DNA from: Ralstonia sp. TCR112
GTDB taxonomy: Bacteria > Pseudomonadota > Gammaproteobacteria > Burkholderiales > Burkholderiaceae
Direction of reading: 5' to 3'
Length of the DNA stretch: 64,000 bases
Assembly: GCF_007997035.1 (NCBI RefSeq)
Contig: NZ_VOSS01000006.1
Span: 1-64,000, forward strand
Every line of letters begins with the position of its first letter. Within the stretch, counting starts at the first letter, position 1. The position numbers were made by a program, and so were the translations under genes. A model generated the notes under the pieces. It was not told where the DNA came from, searched no databases, and worked only from the letters and a program-made list of their open reading frames with translations. Of the stretch, positions 1 through 8,952 are shown in pieces.

Positions 1-116
1 TGCGCGGCCCGATCTTGGCATTGCGATGCTCGCCGTACACGTGTACGGCTGCGCTTCTCACGCCAACCTCGGGGCGCTCGCTACGCTTTCCGGGGCACCC
101 TAAATGGACTCGATAT
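1..116. other. Left-edge sequence with an 18-bp perfect palindrome
   Basis: This 116-nt stretch lies downstream of the minus-strand GGDEF-EAL gene. It contains a perfect 18-bp palindrome at 32-49 (half-site GCCGTACAC). On the minus strand a frame stays open from about position 106 to the window edge and has an in-frame GTG at about position 62, so the 5' end of a gene could lie here. I cannot identify a product from so few codons. Confidence 0.3.
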
Positions 117-1976
117 TTATAGAAACCGGGGGACGCGCTCGCCGTAGCGGCGGGCGTTTTCGCGCACGAGGTCCTGCACGGCTGCCGGCTCCAGCGGCCG
201 CGTGAGCAGATAGCCCTGAAACTCGTCGCAGCCGACTTCGCGCAGGAATTCAAGCTGGCCGGTGGTCTCCACGCCTTCGGCCACGGTCTTCATGCCCATG
301 GCCTGCGCCATCATGATGATGGCCCGCGTGATGGCCGCGCGTTCGGCCACGTGCGGCAGGTCTTGCACGAACGAACGGTCGATCTTCAACGTATCGATCG
401 GGAAGCGGTGCAGGTACGACAGCGATGAATATCCGGTACCGAAATCGTCCAGCGCCAGCGATACGCCCATCGCGCGCAGCTCGGTCAGCAGCGCATGCAA
501 TGACGGATCGTCGCGAATCAGGATGCCTTCGGTCATCTCCAGTTCCACCGCGTTACCCGGCAAGCCGCTGGTCGATAGCGCACCACGCACCATCGCACTC
601 AACTGCCCCGAGCTGAACGCCTGGCCCGAAAGGTTGATCGACATGCGCAGGTCTGGCAGCCCGATGCGGCGCCAGCGCGCAAGCTGGTCGCAGGCGGCGC
701 GCAGAATCCAGCGGTCGATCTCGACGATCAGGCCGGTTTCTTCGGCGTCCTGGATGAACTGGCCGGGCATCATGCGGCCGAAATCGGCCGAGTTCCAGCG
801 GATGAGCGCTTCCACGCCGACGATGCGGCCGCTGCGCACATCCACGCGCGGCTGGTAGTCGGCGTAGAACTCGTTGCGGTCGCTCGCACGCCGCAGGCCC
901 GATTCAATGCGGAAGCGGCGCGAGACGCGATCGTCCAGGTCGCTCGTAAAGGTTTGGAAGTTGTTGCGGCCGCGCTCCTTTGCCAGGTACATGGCGGCAT
1001 CGGCCTTGCGCAGCAGCGTGTTTGGGTCGTCGCCGTCGTGCGGCGCCACGGCAATCCCGATCGACACACCCAGGTACAGCTCCTGCCCCTCGATATGGAA
1101 CGGCGCGCTGATGGCCGAGAGAATGCGCTCGGCCACGCGCCGCGTGCCCAGGCCATCAAGCGCTTCGAGCATGACGACAAATTCGTCGCCGCCCAAGCGC
1201 GCCACGGTGTCGGCTTCGCGCGCGCATGCCTGCAGGCGGGCCGCCACTTCGCGCAACAGCATGTCGCCAAACTGGTGGCCCAGCGTGTCGTTGACGTTCT
1301 TGAAACGATCGAGGTCGAGGAACATGACCGAGACGCGCGAGCGGTTGCGGCGGGCAATCGCCAAAGCATGCTCCAGGCGATCTTCCAGCGCGGAGCGGTT
1401 CAGCAACCCCGTCAGCGTGTCGTGCGTGGCCAGATGCCGGATGCGCTGCTGCGCTTCGCGGATCTGCGTGATGTCGACAAGCGACACCAGCACCGAATAT
1501 GGCGTTGCACCGGCCTCCGAAGCCCGCGGAGAGGCCGTCATCGAATGACCGCCATCGGCATACAGCGGCGTCCAGTTGCTCGAAACCCACACCGTGCGGC
1601 CATCCACGCAGTGCAATCCGAAAATCTGGTTCAACTGCGGCTGGCCTTCCGCGATCACTTCCTGGTCCGGCCAGCCGGCTTCATGAATGGACGCATCAAA
1701 TTCATCAACGGCAGCGTTCACCACCGTGGGCAGCAACCGTCCCACAAGGTCTTCCACCGGCAAACCGAGGAGCCGCGCGGCGCTCGGATTGGCATAGGTC
1801 ACCCGGCGGTCTGCCCCGCACACAAGGATCCCCTCGGTCAACGCGTTGACCATCGACAGCAGATCCAGCTTCGGGCAGAAGCCCGGGGGCTCGCCGCGCG
1901 CAGGACAGTCGGCCGGCAAGCCATCGGCATCGACAAGCGCAAGGTCAATACGGGTGGAAAAGGGCAAGGAATTCAA
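117..1976 (-). CDS. PAS-GGDEF-EAL cyclic-di-GMP turnover protein
   Basis: This 619-residue protein has a PAS domain (about residues 37-150), a GGDEF domain (about 180-345) and an EAL domain (about 360-610). The GGDEF active site is intact (RLGGDEF), and an RxxD inhibitory site (READ) sits five residues before it, so diguanylate cyclase activity with product feedback is plausible. The EAL domain keeps the VEAL motif, the NLS segment, the TEG segment and DDFGTGYSSLSYL, so phosphodiesterase activity is also plausible. No membrane segment or signal peptide is seen, so it should be cytosolic. It is divergent from the fliL operon, which fits a role in the motile-sessile switch (inference). The N-terminal 30 residues are poorly conserved in character, so the start could lie slightly downstream. 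Which activity dominates cannot be told from sequence. Confidence 0.9.
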   Translation of the reverse strand: MNSLPFSTRIDLALVDADGLPADCPARGEPPGFCPKLDLLSMVNALTEGILVCGADRRVTYANPSAARLLGLPVEDLVGRLLPTVVNAAVDEFDASIHEAGWPDQEVIAEGQPQLNQIFGLHCVDGRTVWVSSNWTPLYADGGHSMTASPRASEAGATPYSVLVSLVDITQIREAQQRIRHLATHDTLTGLLNRSALEDRLEHALAIARRNRSRVSVMFLDLDRFKNVNDTLGHQFGDMLLREVAARLQACAREADTVARLGGDEFVVMLEALDGLGTRRVAERILSAISAPFHIEGQELYLGVSIGIAVAPHDGDDPNTLLRKADAAMYLAKERGRNNFQTFTSDLDDRVSRRFRIESGLRRASDRNEFYADYQPRVDVRSGRIVGVEALIRWNSADFGRMMPGQFIQDAEETGLIVEIDRWILRAACDQLARWRRIGLPDLRMSINLSGQAFSSGQLSAMVRGALSTSGLPGNAVELEMTEGILIRDDPSLHALLTELRAMGVSLALDDFGTGYSSLSYLHRFPIDTLKIDRSFVQDLPHVAERAAITRAIIMMAQAMGMKTVAEGVETTGQLEFLREVGCDEFQGYLLTRPLEPAAVQDLVRENARRYGERVPRFL

Positions 1977-2364
1977 GGCGGCTTCCGCAAGGCAACGCAG
2001 GTATGCAGGGCCGGGACGTGCCGGCGCGTTCCTTCATTACAACGGCAGGCGCGGGCAAATCTTTCGGGCCAACGTCACTTTTGCGGGGAGCCGGTCGGCT
2101 GGGCGGTCGGCCAAGCGCCTGGCGCAACGCAATGAGCACAATAAGTGGCTTATTAATCACCCATAGAAACCGAGCCGCCCCGCGCCGCACATCGCAAACG
2201 CCCGAGATAAGCGGGATTGACCGCGTTTCTTGCTGGAATGAGCTGGACAGAGCTGGGGAAGAATGCAATCCGAGAACCCGACTCTGTGCACTGCGTTGTT
2301 TTACGGTGTCTTGCGCAACCCGAGCCGGGAAAGCCCACCCCCCCTTAGTCCCCGAGTGATCCCC
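1977..2364. promoter_or_regulatory. Divergent intergenic region, GGDEF-EAL gene and fliL
   Basis: This gene-free interval separates the minus-strand cyclic-di-GMP gene from fliL. The only clear element is a short dyad at 2140-2154 (AATAAG, 3-nt spacer, CTTATT) in a locally AT-rich patch. It could be a regulator site or part of a promoter. A longer fliL reading frame would extend upstream to 2263, but the ATG at 2365 starts the recognisable FliL sequence. No sigma-28 type promoter was found here. Confidence 0.35.
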
Positions 2365-2862
2365 ATGGCCGAAGCCGCTGCCGCCACTACCGCCCCCGCC
2401 CCAGCAAAGGGCGGCTCCACCAAGCTGCTGCTGATCATCCTGATCGTGCTCCTGCTCGTCGGCATGGGCGGCGCCGCCGCCTGGTTCTTCCTCGGAGGCG
2501 GCAATCACGCCGCATCCGGCCCCGCCGCACCGCCCAAGCCGAAACAGCCGGTGTTCGTGGCCATGGAAACCCTGACCGTCAATCTGCAGCCCGAAGAAGG
2601 CAACGACCGCTATCTGCAGATCGGCATCACGTTCAAGAGCTTCGACAAACATGCCGAAGAAGAGATCAAGACCTATACGCCCGAGCTGCGCAGCAAGGTC
2701 CTGATGCTGCTGGCCAGCAAGACGCCCACGGAGCTGTACCCGGCGGACGGCAAGGTCAAGCTCGCCAAGGAAATCGTTGAACTCTGCGAACACGTCTTCA
2801 AGGCTGTCGGCAAGGAATCGCCGGTGGCAGACGTCTTGTTCACCAACTTTGTGATCCAGTGA
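2365..2862 (+). CDS. fliL: Flagellar basal body-associated protein FliL
   Basis: This 165-residue protein has a short Ala/Pro-rich cytoplasmic N-terminus, one membrane helix at about residues 20-43, and a periplasmic FliL domain to the C-terminus. FliL surrounds the stator units at the inner membrane and supports torque and stator stability. The ATG at 2365 is chosen because the sequence upstream in frame does not look like FliL and the membrane helix falls in the normal place. It is the first gene of the fliLMNOPQR cluster, with fliM starting one base after its stop, so the two are translated from one message. Confidence 0.95.
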   Translation: MAEAAAATTAPAPAKGGSTKLLLIILIVLLLVGMGGAAAWFFLGGGNHAASGPAAPPKPKQPVFVAMETLTVNLQPEEGNDRYLQIGITFKSFDKHAEEEIKTYTPELRSKVLMLLASKTPTELYPADGKVKLAKEIVELCEHVFKAVGKESPVADVLFTNFVIQ

Positions 2863-2863
2863 C

Positions 2864-3874
2864 ATGCTCAAGGAAGAGTTTCTTTCCCAGGAGGAAATCG
2901 ACGCGCTCCTGAAGGGCGTGTCCGATGACGCGGACGACGACCCCGTCGAAGCCGCCGACCCCTCGGGCATACGCTCGTACAACCTGGGCTCGCAGGAGCG
3001 CATCGTCCGTGGGCGCATGCCCACGCTGGAAATCATCAACGAGCGGTTCGCGCGCAACTGGCGTATCGGGCTGTTCAACTTCATGCGGCGCAACGCGGAA
3101 ATCTCCGTCGGGCCGGTGAAGGTGCAGAAGTACAGCGAGTTCATCCGCAACCTCGTGGTGCCGACCTCGCTCAACCTCGTGCACGTCAAGCCGCTGCGCG
3201 GCACGGCGCTGTTCGTGTTCGACCCCAACCTGATCTTCCTGGTGGTCGACAACCTGTTCGGCGGCGACGGCCGCTTCCACATGCGCGTGGAAGGCCGCGA
3301 CTTTACCGACGTGGAACAGCGCATCATCCAGCGCATGCTGCAGCTCGTGTTCGAGCATTACGCCAAGGCTTGGCAGCCGGTCTACCCGATCGATTTCGAA
3401 TTCCTGCGCATGGAAATGCACACCGAGTTCGCCAACGTGGCCACGCCCAATGAAGTGGTGGTCACCACCAGCTTCAGCATCGAGCTCGGCAACAACGGCG
3501 GCGACGTGCACATCTGCATGCCCTACACGATGATCGAGCCGATCCGCGACCGGCTCACATCGGCCATCCAGGGCGAAGCGCTGGAAGTGGACAAGCGCTG
3601 GCTGCGGCTGCTGTCGCAACAGGTGCAGACCGCCGAGGTCGAGCTGATTGCCGACCTCGCCACGGCCAAGGTGCAGGTGTCCGACATCCTGAACATGAAG
3701 GTGGGCGATGTCATTCCGCTGGAGCTGGATGACAGCGTGACCGCCAAGGTAGACGGCGTGCCCGTCATGGAATGCAACTACGGCACGTTCAACGGCCAAT
3801 ACGCGCTGCGGGTCAACCGCATGCTGAATATGAGCGGCAGCGAGGCTGCCACGGAGTCTGACGATGACAACTGA
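2864..3874 (+). CDS. fliM: Flagellar motor switch protein FliM
   Basis: At 336 residues this matches the usual FliM length. The N-terminus carries the CheY-P binding motif LSQEEIDALL (residues 7-16), followed by the CheC-like middle domain (about 45-235) with the GGDGRF segment, and a C-terminal SpoA domain (about 250-320). FliM forms the C-ring wall and receives phosphorylated CheY to reverse rotation. Its last 11 bases overlap fliN, so the two switch proteins are translationally coupled. Nothing is missing. Confidence 0.98.
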   Translation: MLKEEFLSQEEIDALLKGVSDDADDDPVEAADPSGIRSYNLGSQERIVRGRMPTLEIINERFARNWRIGLFNFMRRNAEISVGPVKVQKYSEFIRNLVVPTSLNLVHVKPLRGTALFVFDPNLIFLVVDNLFGGDGRFHMRVEGRDFTDVEQRIIQRMLQLVFEHYAKAWQPVYPIDFEFLRMEMHTEFANVATPNEVVVTTSFSIELGNNGGDVHICMPYTMIEPIRDRLTSAIQGEALEVDKRWLRLLSQQVQTAEVELIADLATAKVQVSDILNMKVGDVIPLELDDSVTAKVDGVPVMECNYGTFNGQYALRVNRMLNMSGSEAATESDDDN

Positions 3875-4319
3875 ACCGACCATGAACCCCGAAGCCAACG
3901 CCGACGACATCGATGTCGAGATGACGATGGAAGAGGCCATGGCCCTGGAAGCCGCGCAACGTGCTGCGGCCAACCCGCCGGCCGCCGCGCCCGCCGCTGC
4001 TGAATCCAGCCCGGTGTTCAAGCCCCTGACGGCCGACGGCCTGGGTAGCGCGCAGCGCAACGACATCGACATGATCCTGGACATCCCCGTGCAGTTGACG
4101 GTGGAGCTGGGCCGCACCAAGGTGCCCATCAAGAATCTGCTGCAGCTGGCGCAAGGTTCGGTGGTGGAACTCGACGCATTGGCCGGTGAGCCGATGGATG
4201 TACTTGTCAACGGCTACCTGATCGCCCAAGGTGAAGTGGTGGTCGTCAACGAGAAGTTCGGTATCCGCCTGACCGACATCATCACGCCGTCGGAACGTAT
4301 CCGTAAGTTGAACCGTTAA
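3864..4319 (+). CDS. fliN: Flagellar motor switch protein FliN
   Basis: This 151-residue protein has an acidic, Ala/Pro-rich N-terminal tail (about residues 1-55) and a C-terminal SpoA domain (about 70-148), including the typical IPVQLTVELGRTKVPIKNLL stretch and the FGIRLTDI ending. FliN forms the base of the C-ring with FliM and helps dock export substrates through FliH. It starts inside the end of fliM. The long N-terminal tail is normal for proteobacterial FliN. Confidence 0.97.
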   Translation: MTTEPTMNPEANADDIDVEMTMEEAMALEAAQRAAANPPAAAPAAAESSPVFKPLTADGLGSAQRNDIDMILDIPVQLTVELGRTKVPIKNLLQLAQGSVVELDALAGEPMDVLVNGYLIAQGEVVVVNEKFGIRLTDIITPSERIRKLNR

Positions 4320-4387
4320 ACCACGCAATTCCGCCGTCCATCGGCACCCTGACAGCAACCAGTGCTCCCCCCGGGCAAGGTGTTGAA

Positions 4388-4789
4388 ATGAACCATGCAG
4401 TCGATTGGGCCCGCACGCTAGGCGGGCTGTTTGTAGTGTTGGCGATGATCGTGGCGGCCGGCTGGCTGCTGCGCCGCCTGCAGCAGCGCGCGGGCATGGG
4501 CCCCGCAGGTTTGGGCCGGCGCCGCGGTCAGGTGATCACCGTGGTCGCGCAGCAGATGCTGGGCGCCCGCGAGAAGGTCGTCGTCGTGGATGTGGAAGGC
4601 ACATGGCTCGTGCTGGGCGTCACGCAGCAGCACGTGCAGACGCTGCACACGCTGCCGCGCCCCGCAGAAGCCGCCTCCTCGCCGGACGACCCATCCGGCG
4701 ACGGCACTTCCGGCCCCGGCAAGCCGCCCCGCTTTGCCGACGCGCTGTCCATCCAGCTCAAGCGTCACCTGACGGGGAAGTCGGAATGA
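4388..4789 (+). CDS. fliO: Flagellar biosynthesis protein FliO
   Basis: This is a short (133-residue) inner-membrane protein with one helix at about residues 13-35, followed by a basic cytoplasmic segment (RRLQQR, GRRRGQ) and a FliO domain with the [16 protein letters not shown] stretch. FliO assists assembly of the FliP ring of the flagellar type III export gate and is the least conserved gate protein. Its stop overlaps the start of fliP by four bases (ATGA), which implies coupling. The 68-nt gap after fliN holds no evident terminator. Confidence 0.92.
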   Translation: MNHAVDWARTLGGLFVVLAMIVAAGWLLRRLQQRAGMGPAGLGRRRGQVITVVAQQMLGAREKVVVVDVEGTWLVLGVTQQHVQTLHTLPRPAEAASSPDDPSGDGTSGPGKPPRFADALSIQLKRHLTGKSE

Positions 4790-5535
4790 ACGCGCGCACC
4801 TTCCTTCGCTGCCTGATTGCACTGACGCTGCTGGGCGCTGCGCCCGCCGTGTTCGCACAGGCGCAACCCGGCCTGCCGCTGCTCACGGGCACCGCCGGTG
4901 GCCAGAGCTATTCGCTGCCCGTCCAGACGCTGGTGTTCCTGACGTCGCTCGGGTTTCTGCCGGCCATCATCCTGATGATGAGCAGCTTCACGCGCATCAT
5001 CATCGTGCTGTCACTGCTGCGCCATGCGCTCGGCACGCAGACCACGCCGCCCAACCAGGTGCTGATCGGGCTGGCGCTGTTTCTCACGTTCTTCGTCATG
5101 TCGCCGGTGCTCGACAAGGTGTACACCGACGCCTACGTGCCGCTGCGTGACAACAAGATCACCGTCGAGCAGGCCATGGACACGGCCGCCACGCCGCTGC
5201 GCCAGTTCATGCTCAAGCAGACGCGCGAGCCCGATCTCGCCCTGTTCGTCAAGATGGGCAACATGCCGGCCATCGCCTCGCCCGAGCAAACGCCCATGCG
5301 CGCGCTCATCCCGGCGTTCGTCACCAGCGAGCTGAAAAGCGCGTTCCAGATCGGGTTTGCCATCTTCATCCCGTTCCTGGTGATCGACATCGTGGTGGCG
5401 GCCGTGCTGATGTCGATGGGGATGATGATGGTCACGCCGTCGATCTTCTCGCTGCCGTTCAAGATCATGCTGTTCGTGCTGGTGGATGGCTGGCACCTGC
5501 TGCTGGGCTCGCTGGCCCAGAGCTTTGTGCAATGA
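4786..5535 (+). CDS. fliP: Flagellar export gate protein FliP
   Basis: This 249-residue protein has a cleavable signal peptide (about residues 1-26, ending AVFAQA), as is usual for FliP, followed by four hydrophobic segments. The family core [20 protein letters not shown] is seen near residue 50, followed by [13 protein letters not shown]. FliP forms the pentameric core of the export gate with FliQ and FliR. The ATG at 4786 is chosen because it begins the signal peptide and overlaps the fliO stop. The frame is open further upstream, but that part is antisense-like noise over fliO. Confidence 0.97.
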   Translation: MNARTFLRCLIALTLLGAAPAVFAQAQPGLPLLTGTAGGQSYSLPVQTLVFLTSLGFLPAIILMMSSFTRIIIVLSLLRHALGTQTTPPNQVLIGLALFLTFFVMSPVLDKVYTDAYVPLRDNKITVEQAMDTAATPLRQFMLKQTREPDLALFVKMGNMPAIASPEQTPMRALIPAFVTSELKSAFQIGFAIFIPFLVIDIVVAAVLMSMGMMMVTPSIFSLPFKIMLFVLVDGWHLLLGSLAQSFVQ

Positions 5536-5554
5536 GCGTCGATAGGAAGCCGAC

Positions 5555-5824
5555 ATGACACCCGAATACGTTCTCGATATGGCCCGTCAGGCCATGCAGG
5601 TCGCCATGATGGTGGGCGCGCCGATGTTGCTGGTGTCGCTCGTGGTCGGCCTGCTGGTGGCGGTGTTCCAGGCCGCTACGCAGCTCAACGAGCAGACGTT
5701 GTCGTTCATCCCCAAGCTGCTGGCCGTGGCTGCCACGATGGTGCTGGCCGGCCCGTGGATCGTCGCCGTGATCGTCGACTACACGCGCGGGGTGCTGACC
5801 AACATCCCCAACTACGTGAATTGA
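5555..5824 (+). CDS. fliQ: Flagellar export gate protein FliQ
   Basis: At 89 residues this is a typical FliQ, with two membrane helices (about 15-40 and 53-77) and the family segment AATQLNEQTLSFIPKL between them. FliQ wraps around the FliP core in the type III export gate. It starts 19 nt after fliP and is followed by fliR after 33 nt, in one operon. Confidence 0.96.
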   Translation: MTPEYVLDMARQAMQVAMMVGAPMLLVSLVVGLLVAVFQAATQLNEQTLSFIPKLLAVAATMVLAGPWIVAVIVDYTRGVLTNIPNYVN

Positions 5825-5857
5825 CGTCACCCAGCTGACGCAGTCGCGCAATCCACG

Positions 5858-6652
5858 ATGATCCAATTCACCGCCACACAGCTCAACGGCTGGATCGCCA
5901 TGTATTGGTGGCCGCTGGTGCGCGTGCTGGCATTCATCGCCATTGCACCGCCGTTTGCCAATACCGAGATCCCGACGTCGATCAAGGTGGCGTTCGGCGT
6001 GGTCATCACGGTGGCGCTGGCGCCCATGCTGCCCGTGCCCGCAGGCGTGTCAGTAGGCTCATACGAAGGGCTGTGGATCACGCTGGTGCAGGTGTTGATC
6101 GGGCTGGCGCTGGGCTTTTGCGTGCAGCTCGTGTTCTCCGCCGTCAGCGGCGCGGGCGAGGTGATGTCGGTGCAGATGGGTCTGGGCTTCGCCTCGCTGC
6201 TCGACCCGACACAGACCGAGAGCAGCATGCTGCTCGGGCGCTTCCTCAGCCTCACGGCCGTCACCGCCTTCATTGCCGGCGACGGGCATCTCGTGCTGCT
6301 GCACGCCTTGTTCGACAGCTTTACCGCCCTGCCCGTCTCGGCGGCGCCGCTGGGCAATCCGGGCTGGCAGACGCTGGCCGGCGGCGGCACGATCGTCTTT
6401 GCTTTGGCCCTGCGCATCGCCCTGCCCATCATCGCAATCATGATGATCGTCAACCTCGGCTTTGCAGTGCTCTCGCGCACGGCGCAGGCGCTCAACCCGT
6501 TTGCGGTCGGCATCGCCGCCACGCTGGTGGTGGGGCTGATGCTGGTCATGGTGATGATGACCTCGCTAGCGCCCGTGGTGGAGCGGTCCGTGATGGACGC
6601 GCTGGACTTGGGTGGGCGGGCGTTCAGCCAGTTCAGCACCCTGCCCCGATAG
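5858..6652 (+). CDS. fliR: Flagellar export gate protein FliR
   Basis: This 264-residue polytopic inner-membrane protein has about six hydrophobic helices and typical FliR features. Examples are the segment FANTEIPTSIKVAFGV near residue 35, SAVSGAGEVMSVQMGLGFA near residue 90, and ALRIALPIIAIMMIVNLGFAVLSR near residue 185. FliR contributes one subunit to the FliP5-FliQ4-FliR1 export gate. It is the last flagellar gene of this plus-strand cluster. flhB is not adjacent in this window. Confidence 0.97.
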   Translation: MIQFTATQLNGWIAMYWWPLVRVLAFIAIAPPFANTEIPTSIKVAFGVVITVALAPMLPVPAGVSVGSYEGLWITLVQVLIGLALGFCVQLVFSAVSGAGEVMSVQMGLGFASLLDPTQTESSMLLGRFLSLTAVTAFIAGDGHLVLLHALFDSFTALPVSAAPLGNPGWQTLAGGGTIVFALALRIALPIIAIMMIVNLGFAVLSRTAQALNPFAVGIAATLVVGLMLVMVMMTSLAPVVERSVMDALDLGGRAFSQFSTLPR

Positions 6653-6737
6653 GCAGCGCGCGCCGCCGCAGCAACGCCTGCCGCGCGTGCGATGATCGCG
6701 GTATTCCGCCGACCGATCTTCAAGGGAGTCTCACCAC

Positions 6738-7465
6738 ATGAGCCGCCGCGTTCTTGTGACGGGTGCCAGCCGCGGCATTGGCCGCGCCATCGCCTACCAA
6801 TTGGCCTCCGACGGGTTTGACGTGTCCGTGCATTGCCGCAGCGGCCGTGCCGAGGCCGACGCCATCGTCGCAGACATCCAAGCAAACAAGGGCAGCGCCC
6901 GCGTTCTGCAGTTCGACGTGCGCGACCGCGCCGCCTGCCGCACGCAGCTCGACGCCGACGTTGAAGCCCACGGCGCCTACTACGGCATCGTCCTGTGTGC
7001 AGGCGTCACGCGTGACGCTGCCTTCCCTGCCCTGACCGACGAAGACTGGGACATCGTTCTCGAGACCGGCCTCGATGGCTTCTACAACGTCGTCCACCCG
7101 CTCACGATGCCATGGTGCGTGCGCGCAAGGGCGGGCGCATCGTCACCATCGCGTCCGTCTCCGGGGTGATGGGCAATCGCGGGCAGGTCAACTACAGCGC
7201 CGCCAAGGCCGGGCTGATCGGTGCGACCAAGGCGCTGGCCGTCGAGCTCGCGTCGCGCAAGATCACCGTCAACTGTGTGGCGCCCGGGCTGGTCGAAACG
7301 GACATGCTCGCCCACATTGAACACGTGGACCAGGCCCTGCAGGCCGTCCCGATGCAGCGCGTCGGACAGCCTGCGGAGGTGGCTGCGGTGGTGGGCTTTT
7401 TGATGTCGGATGCGGCGTCGTACGTCACGCGGCAGGTGATCGGCGTGAATGGCGGGATGGTGTGA
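6738..7465 (+). pseudogene. SDR-family 3-oxoacyl-ACP reductase, frameshifted
   Basis: Two overlapping frames encode the two halves of one short-chain dehydrogenase of about 242 residues. The first half (from 6738) has the NAD(P)-binding motif TGASRGIG at about residue 8 and the CAG motif. The second half (to 7465) has the catalytic Ser region (ASVSG), the YSAAK catalytic Tyr and Lys, and the VAPGLVETDM and VNGGM endings of FabG-like reductases. The frames join at about 7109-7113, where one C seems missing from a CCC before ATG. If the sequence is right, the product stops after about 143 residues and lacks all catalytic residues. A single base error is equally possible. The form resembles FabG paralogues of aryl-polyene or fatty-acid pathways, but no such pathway genes are adjacent. 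Confidence 0.75.
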
Positions 7466-8127
7466 TGCGCAAGGCTGCCCCACTGGGCGCCGCGCCCACG
7501 CTCAAGCATCACTTCACGCGCCGACTGGCGAGCCGCTTCGCGTTGCGCATGCATGTCGCCCTGATCGTGCTGTGGTCGCTGGCGTGGGGTGTGGCGTGCA
7601 ACAAGCTGCTGCGCATGGCGGGGCTCGATGCGCCGCCGGTGCGGTACGGCGTGGCAACGGTGGCCGCCTGGCTGGCCATGCTCGCCGCCTTCAAGCTTTG
7701 GCTCGCCTATGCCGGCTTTACGCAACAGCGCCAGGTACCGCGCGAGCACAGCGAGTGGGCCGCCGACACCGCCGATGCGGCGGTGGACCTGGCGTTCGAT
7801 TTTCCGCTGCCGAGCGGTGGCGGGGGCGGCGCGGACACCGTGGCCGAAGGCCTGGCATCGGCCGACGAGTTCCTGCCGCTGGCGATCGTGATTGCGGTGG
7901 TTGTGGCGGTGGTGGCCGCATCGCTTGGCGTGCTCACGTACTTCTACACGCAAGGGCCCATGCTGTTGTCGGAAGCAGCGTTCGAAGTCTTGCTGGCGGG
8001 CGGGCTCATCCGCTCCGCGCGCCGCGCGAATGACGCAGACTGGCTGCGCACCGTGGTCGTCCGAACGGCAGTGCCGTGGCTGATCGTGCTGGGCTGCGCG
8101 ATTGCGATCGGCCTGCTGCTGCGCTGA
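7465..8127 (+). CDS. Predicted multi-pass membrane protein, function unknown
   Basis: I do not recognise a family in this 220-residue protein. It has a basic N-terminus, then hydrophobic helices at about residues 28-46, 58-77, 130-158 and 195-218, and a Gly/Ala-rich loop containing a run of glycines near residue 114 (SGGGGGADT). The chosen ATG at 7465 overlaps the stop of the upstream reductase (TGATG), so the two are coupled and probably act together. A GTG one codon earlier is the alternative start. It ends 15 nt before the convergent yoaK-like gene. Confidence 0.6.
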   Translation: MRKAAPLGAAPTLKHHFTRRLASRFALRMHVALIVLWSLAWGVACNKLLRMAGLDAPPVRYGVATVAAWLAMLAAFKLWLAYAGFTQQRQVPREHSEWAADTADAAVDLAFDFPLPSGGGGGADTVAEGLASADEFLPLAIVIAVVVAVVAASLGVLTYFYTQGPMLLSEAAFEVLLAGGLIRSARRANDADWLRTVVVRTAVPWLIVLGCAIAIGLLLR

Positions 8128-8141
8128 CGGGCGCCTGTTCG

Positions 8142-8915
8142 CTACCGACGTCGCGCCAGCAGATCATCCACCACCGGCACCAGCGCCAGCAGCATCAGAA
8201 TCGACGCCAGCGGAATCGTGGCCGTGTAGCCGAGGTGCCGGAAGCCCAACGCACCGACCACGCCGCCCACGAAGAACATCCCGAGCAAGGACGCCAGCAG
8301 ACGCAGCTTGGGCCGGTTGGCCACCACGGCGGGCAGATTGTGATGCCCATGGTTCCAATACAGCGCCTTGCCGATTTCGATGCCGATGTCGGTGGCCAGA
8401 CCGGTCACGTGTGTGGTGCGGATTTCCGCCTTCGAGATCTTGGTGATGATGGCGTTCTGCAGCCCCATCAGGAAGCACAGCAGCGCGACGGTGGCCGGCA
8501 CGAACACGACGCGGTATTGCCCGAGCGTTGTGCCCATCAGGCCGAAGAGCAGCAGCAGCGCGGCCTCCAGCATGAGCGGCAGCGCGAATTCGCTCTGCGT
8601 GCTGCGGCGGCGCCCCCAGTTGACGAGCACCGCGGTACACGCCGCGCCGCACAGAAACGCCAGCAGCGAAGCAAAACCCGCCAACACAAGGACTACGTCG
8701 CCCAGCACGAGGTCGTCGGCGATCGCCGAGACGATGCCGGACATGTGCGAGGTGTATTGCTTGACGGCGAGGAATCCGCCCGCGTTGGCGGCGCCCGCCA
8801 CAAAGGCCAGTGACTGACCGAGGCGCCGGTTGGCGTCTTCCGAGCGTTCCGGGCTGGTCAGGCGGCGAAGATACTGGATGGGCATGACCAGTCCTGACGG
8901 TAGGTGAGCCGACAT
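8142..8915 (-). CDS. YoaK family (DUF1275) membrane protein
   Basis: This 257-residue protein matches the DUF1275/YoaK family: about six membrane helices, the early segment AFVAGAANAGGFLAVKQYTS, and the conserved MGLQNAIITKISKAEIRTTHVTG stretch, shown here as MGLQNAIITK and RTTHVTG. Function is unknown for the family; a transporter-like role is often suggested. An ATG ten codons in (MPIQYL) could be the real start. It lies between the fli operon remnant genes and flgL on the opposite strand from fli, with no visible link to flagella. Confidence 0.85.
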   Translation of the reverse strand: MSAHLPSGLVMPIQYLRRLTSPERSEDANRRLGQSLAFVAGAANAGGFLAVKQYTSHMSGIVSAIADDLVLGDVVLVLAGFASLLAFLCGAACTAVLVNWGRRRSTQSEFALPLMLEAALLLLFGLMGTTLGQYRVVFVPATVALLCFLMGLQNAIITKISKAEIRTTHVTGLATDIGIEIGKALYWNHGHHNLPAVVANRPKLRLLASLLGMFFVGGVVGALGFRHLGYTATIPLASILMLLALVPVVDDLLARRR

Positions 8916-8952
8916 GATACGCCGCGCCCTCCGACCGCCGGCCCGCGCCGCA

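Noticed and set aside
2131-2160. FlhDC binding site before fliL
   Set aside because: The AATAAG-3-CTTATT dyad does not match the FlhDC box arrangement and no second box was found.
7100-7120. Programmed ribosomal frameshifting in the SDR reductase
   Set aside because: No slippery heptamer or downstream structure; a one-base slip explains it more simply.
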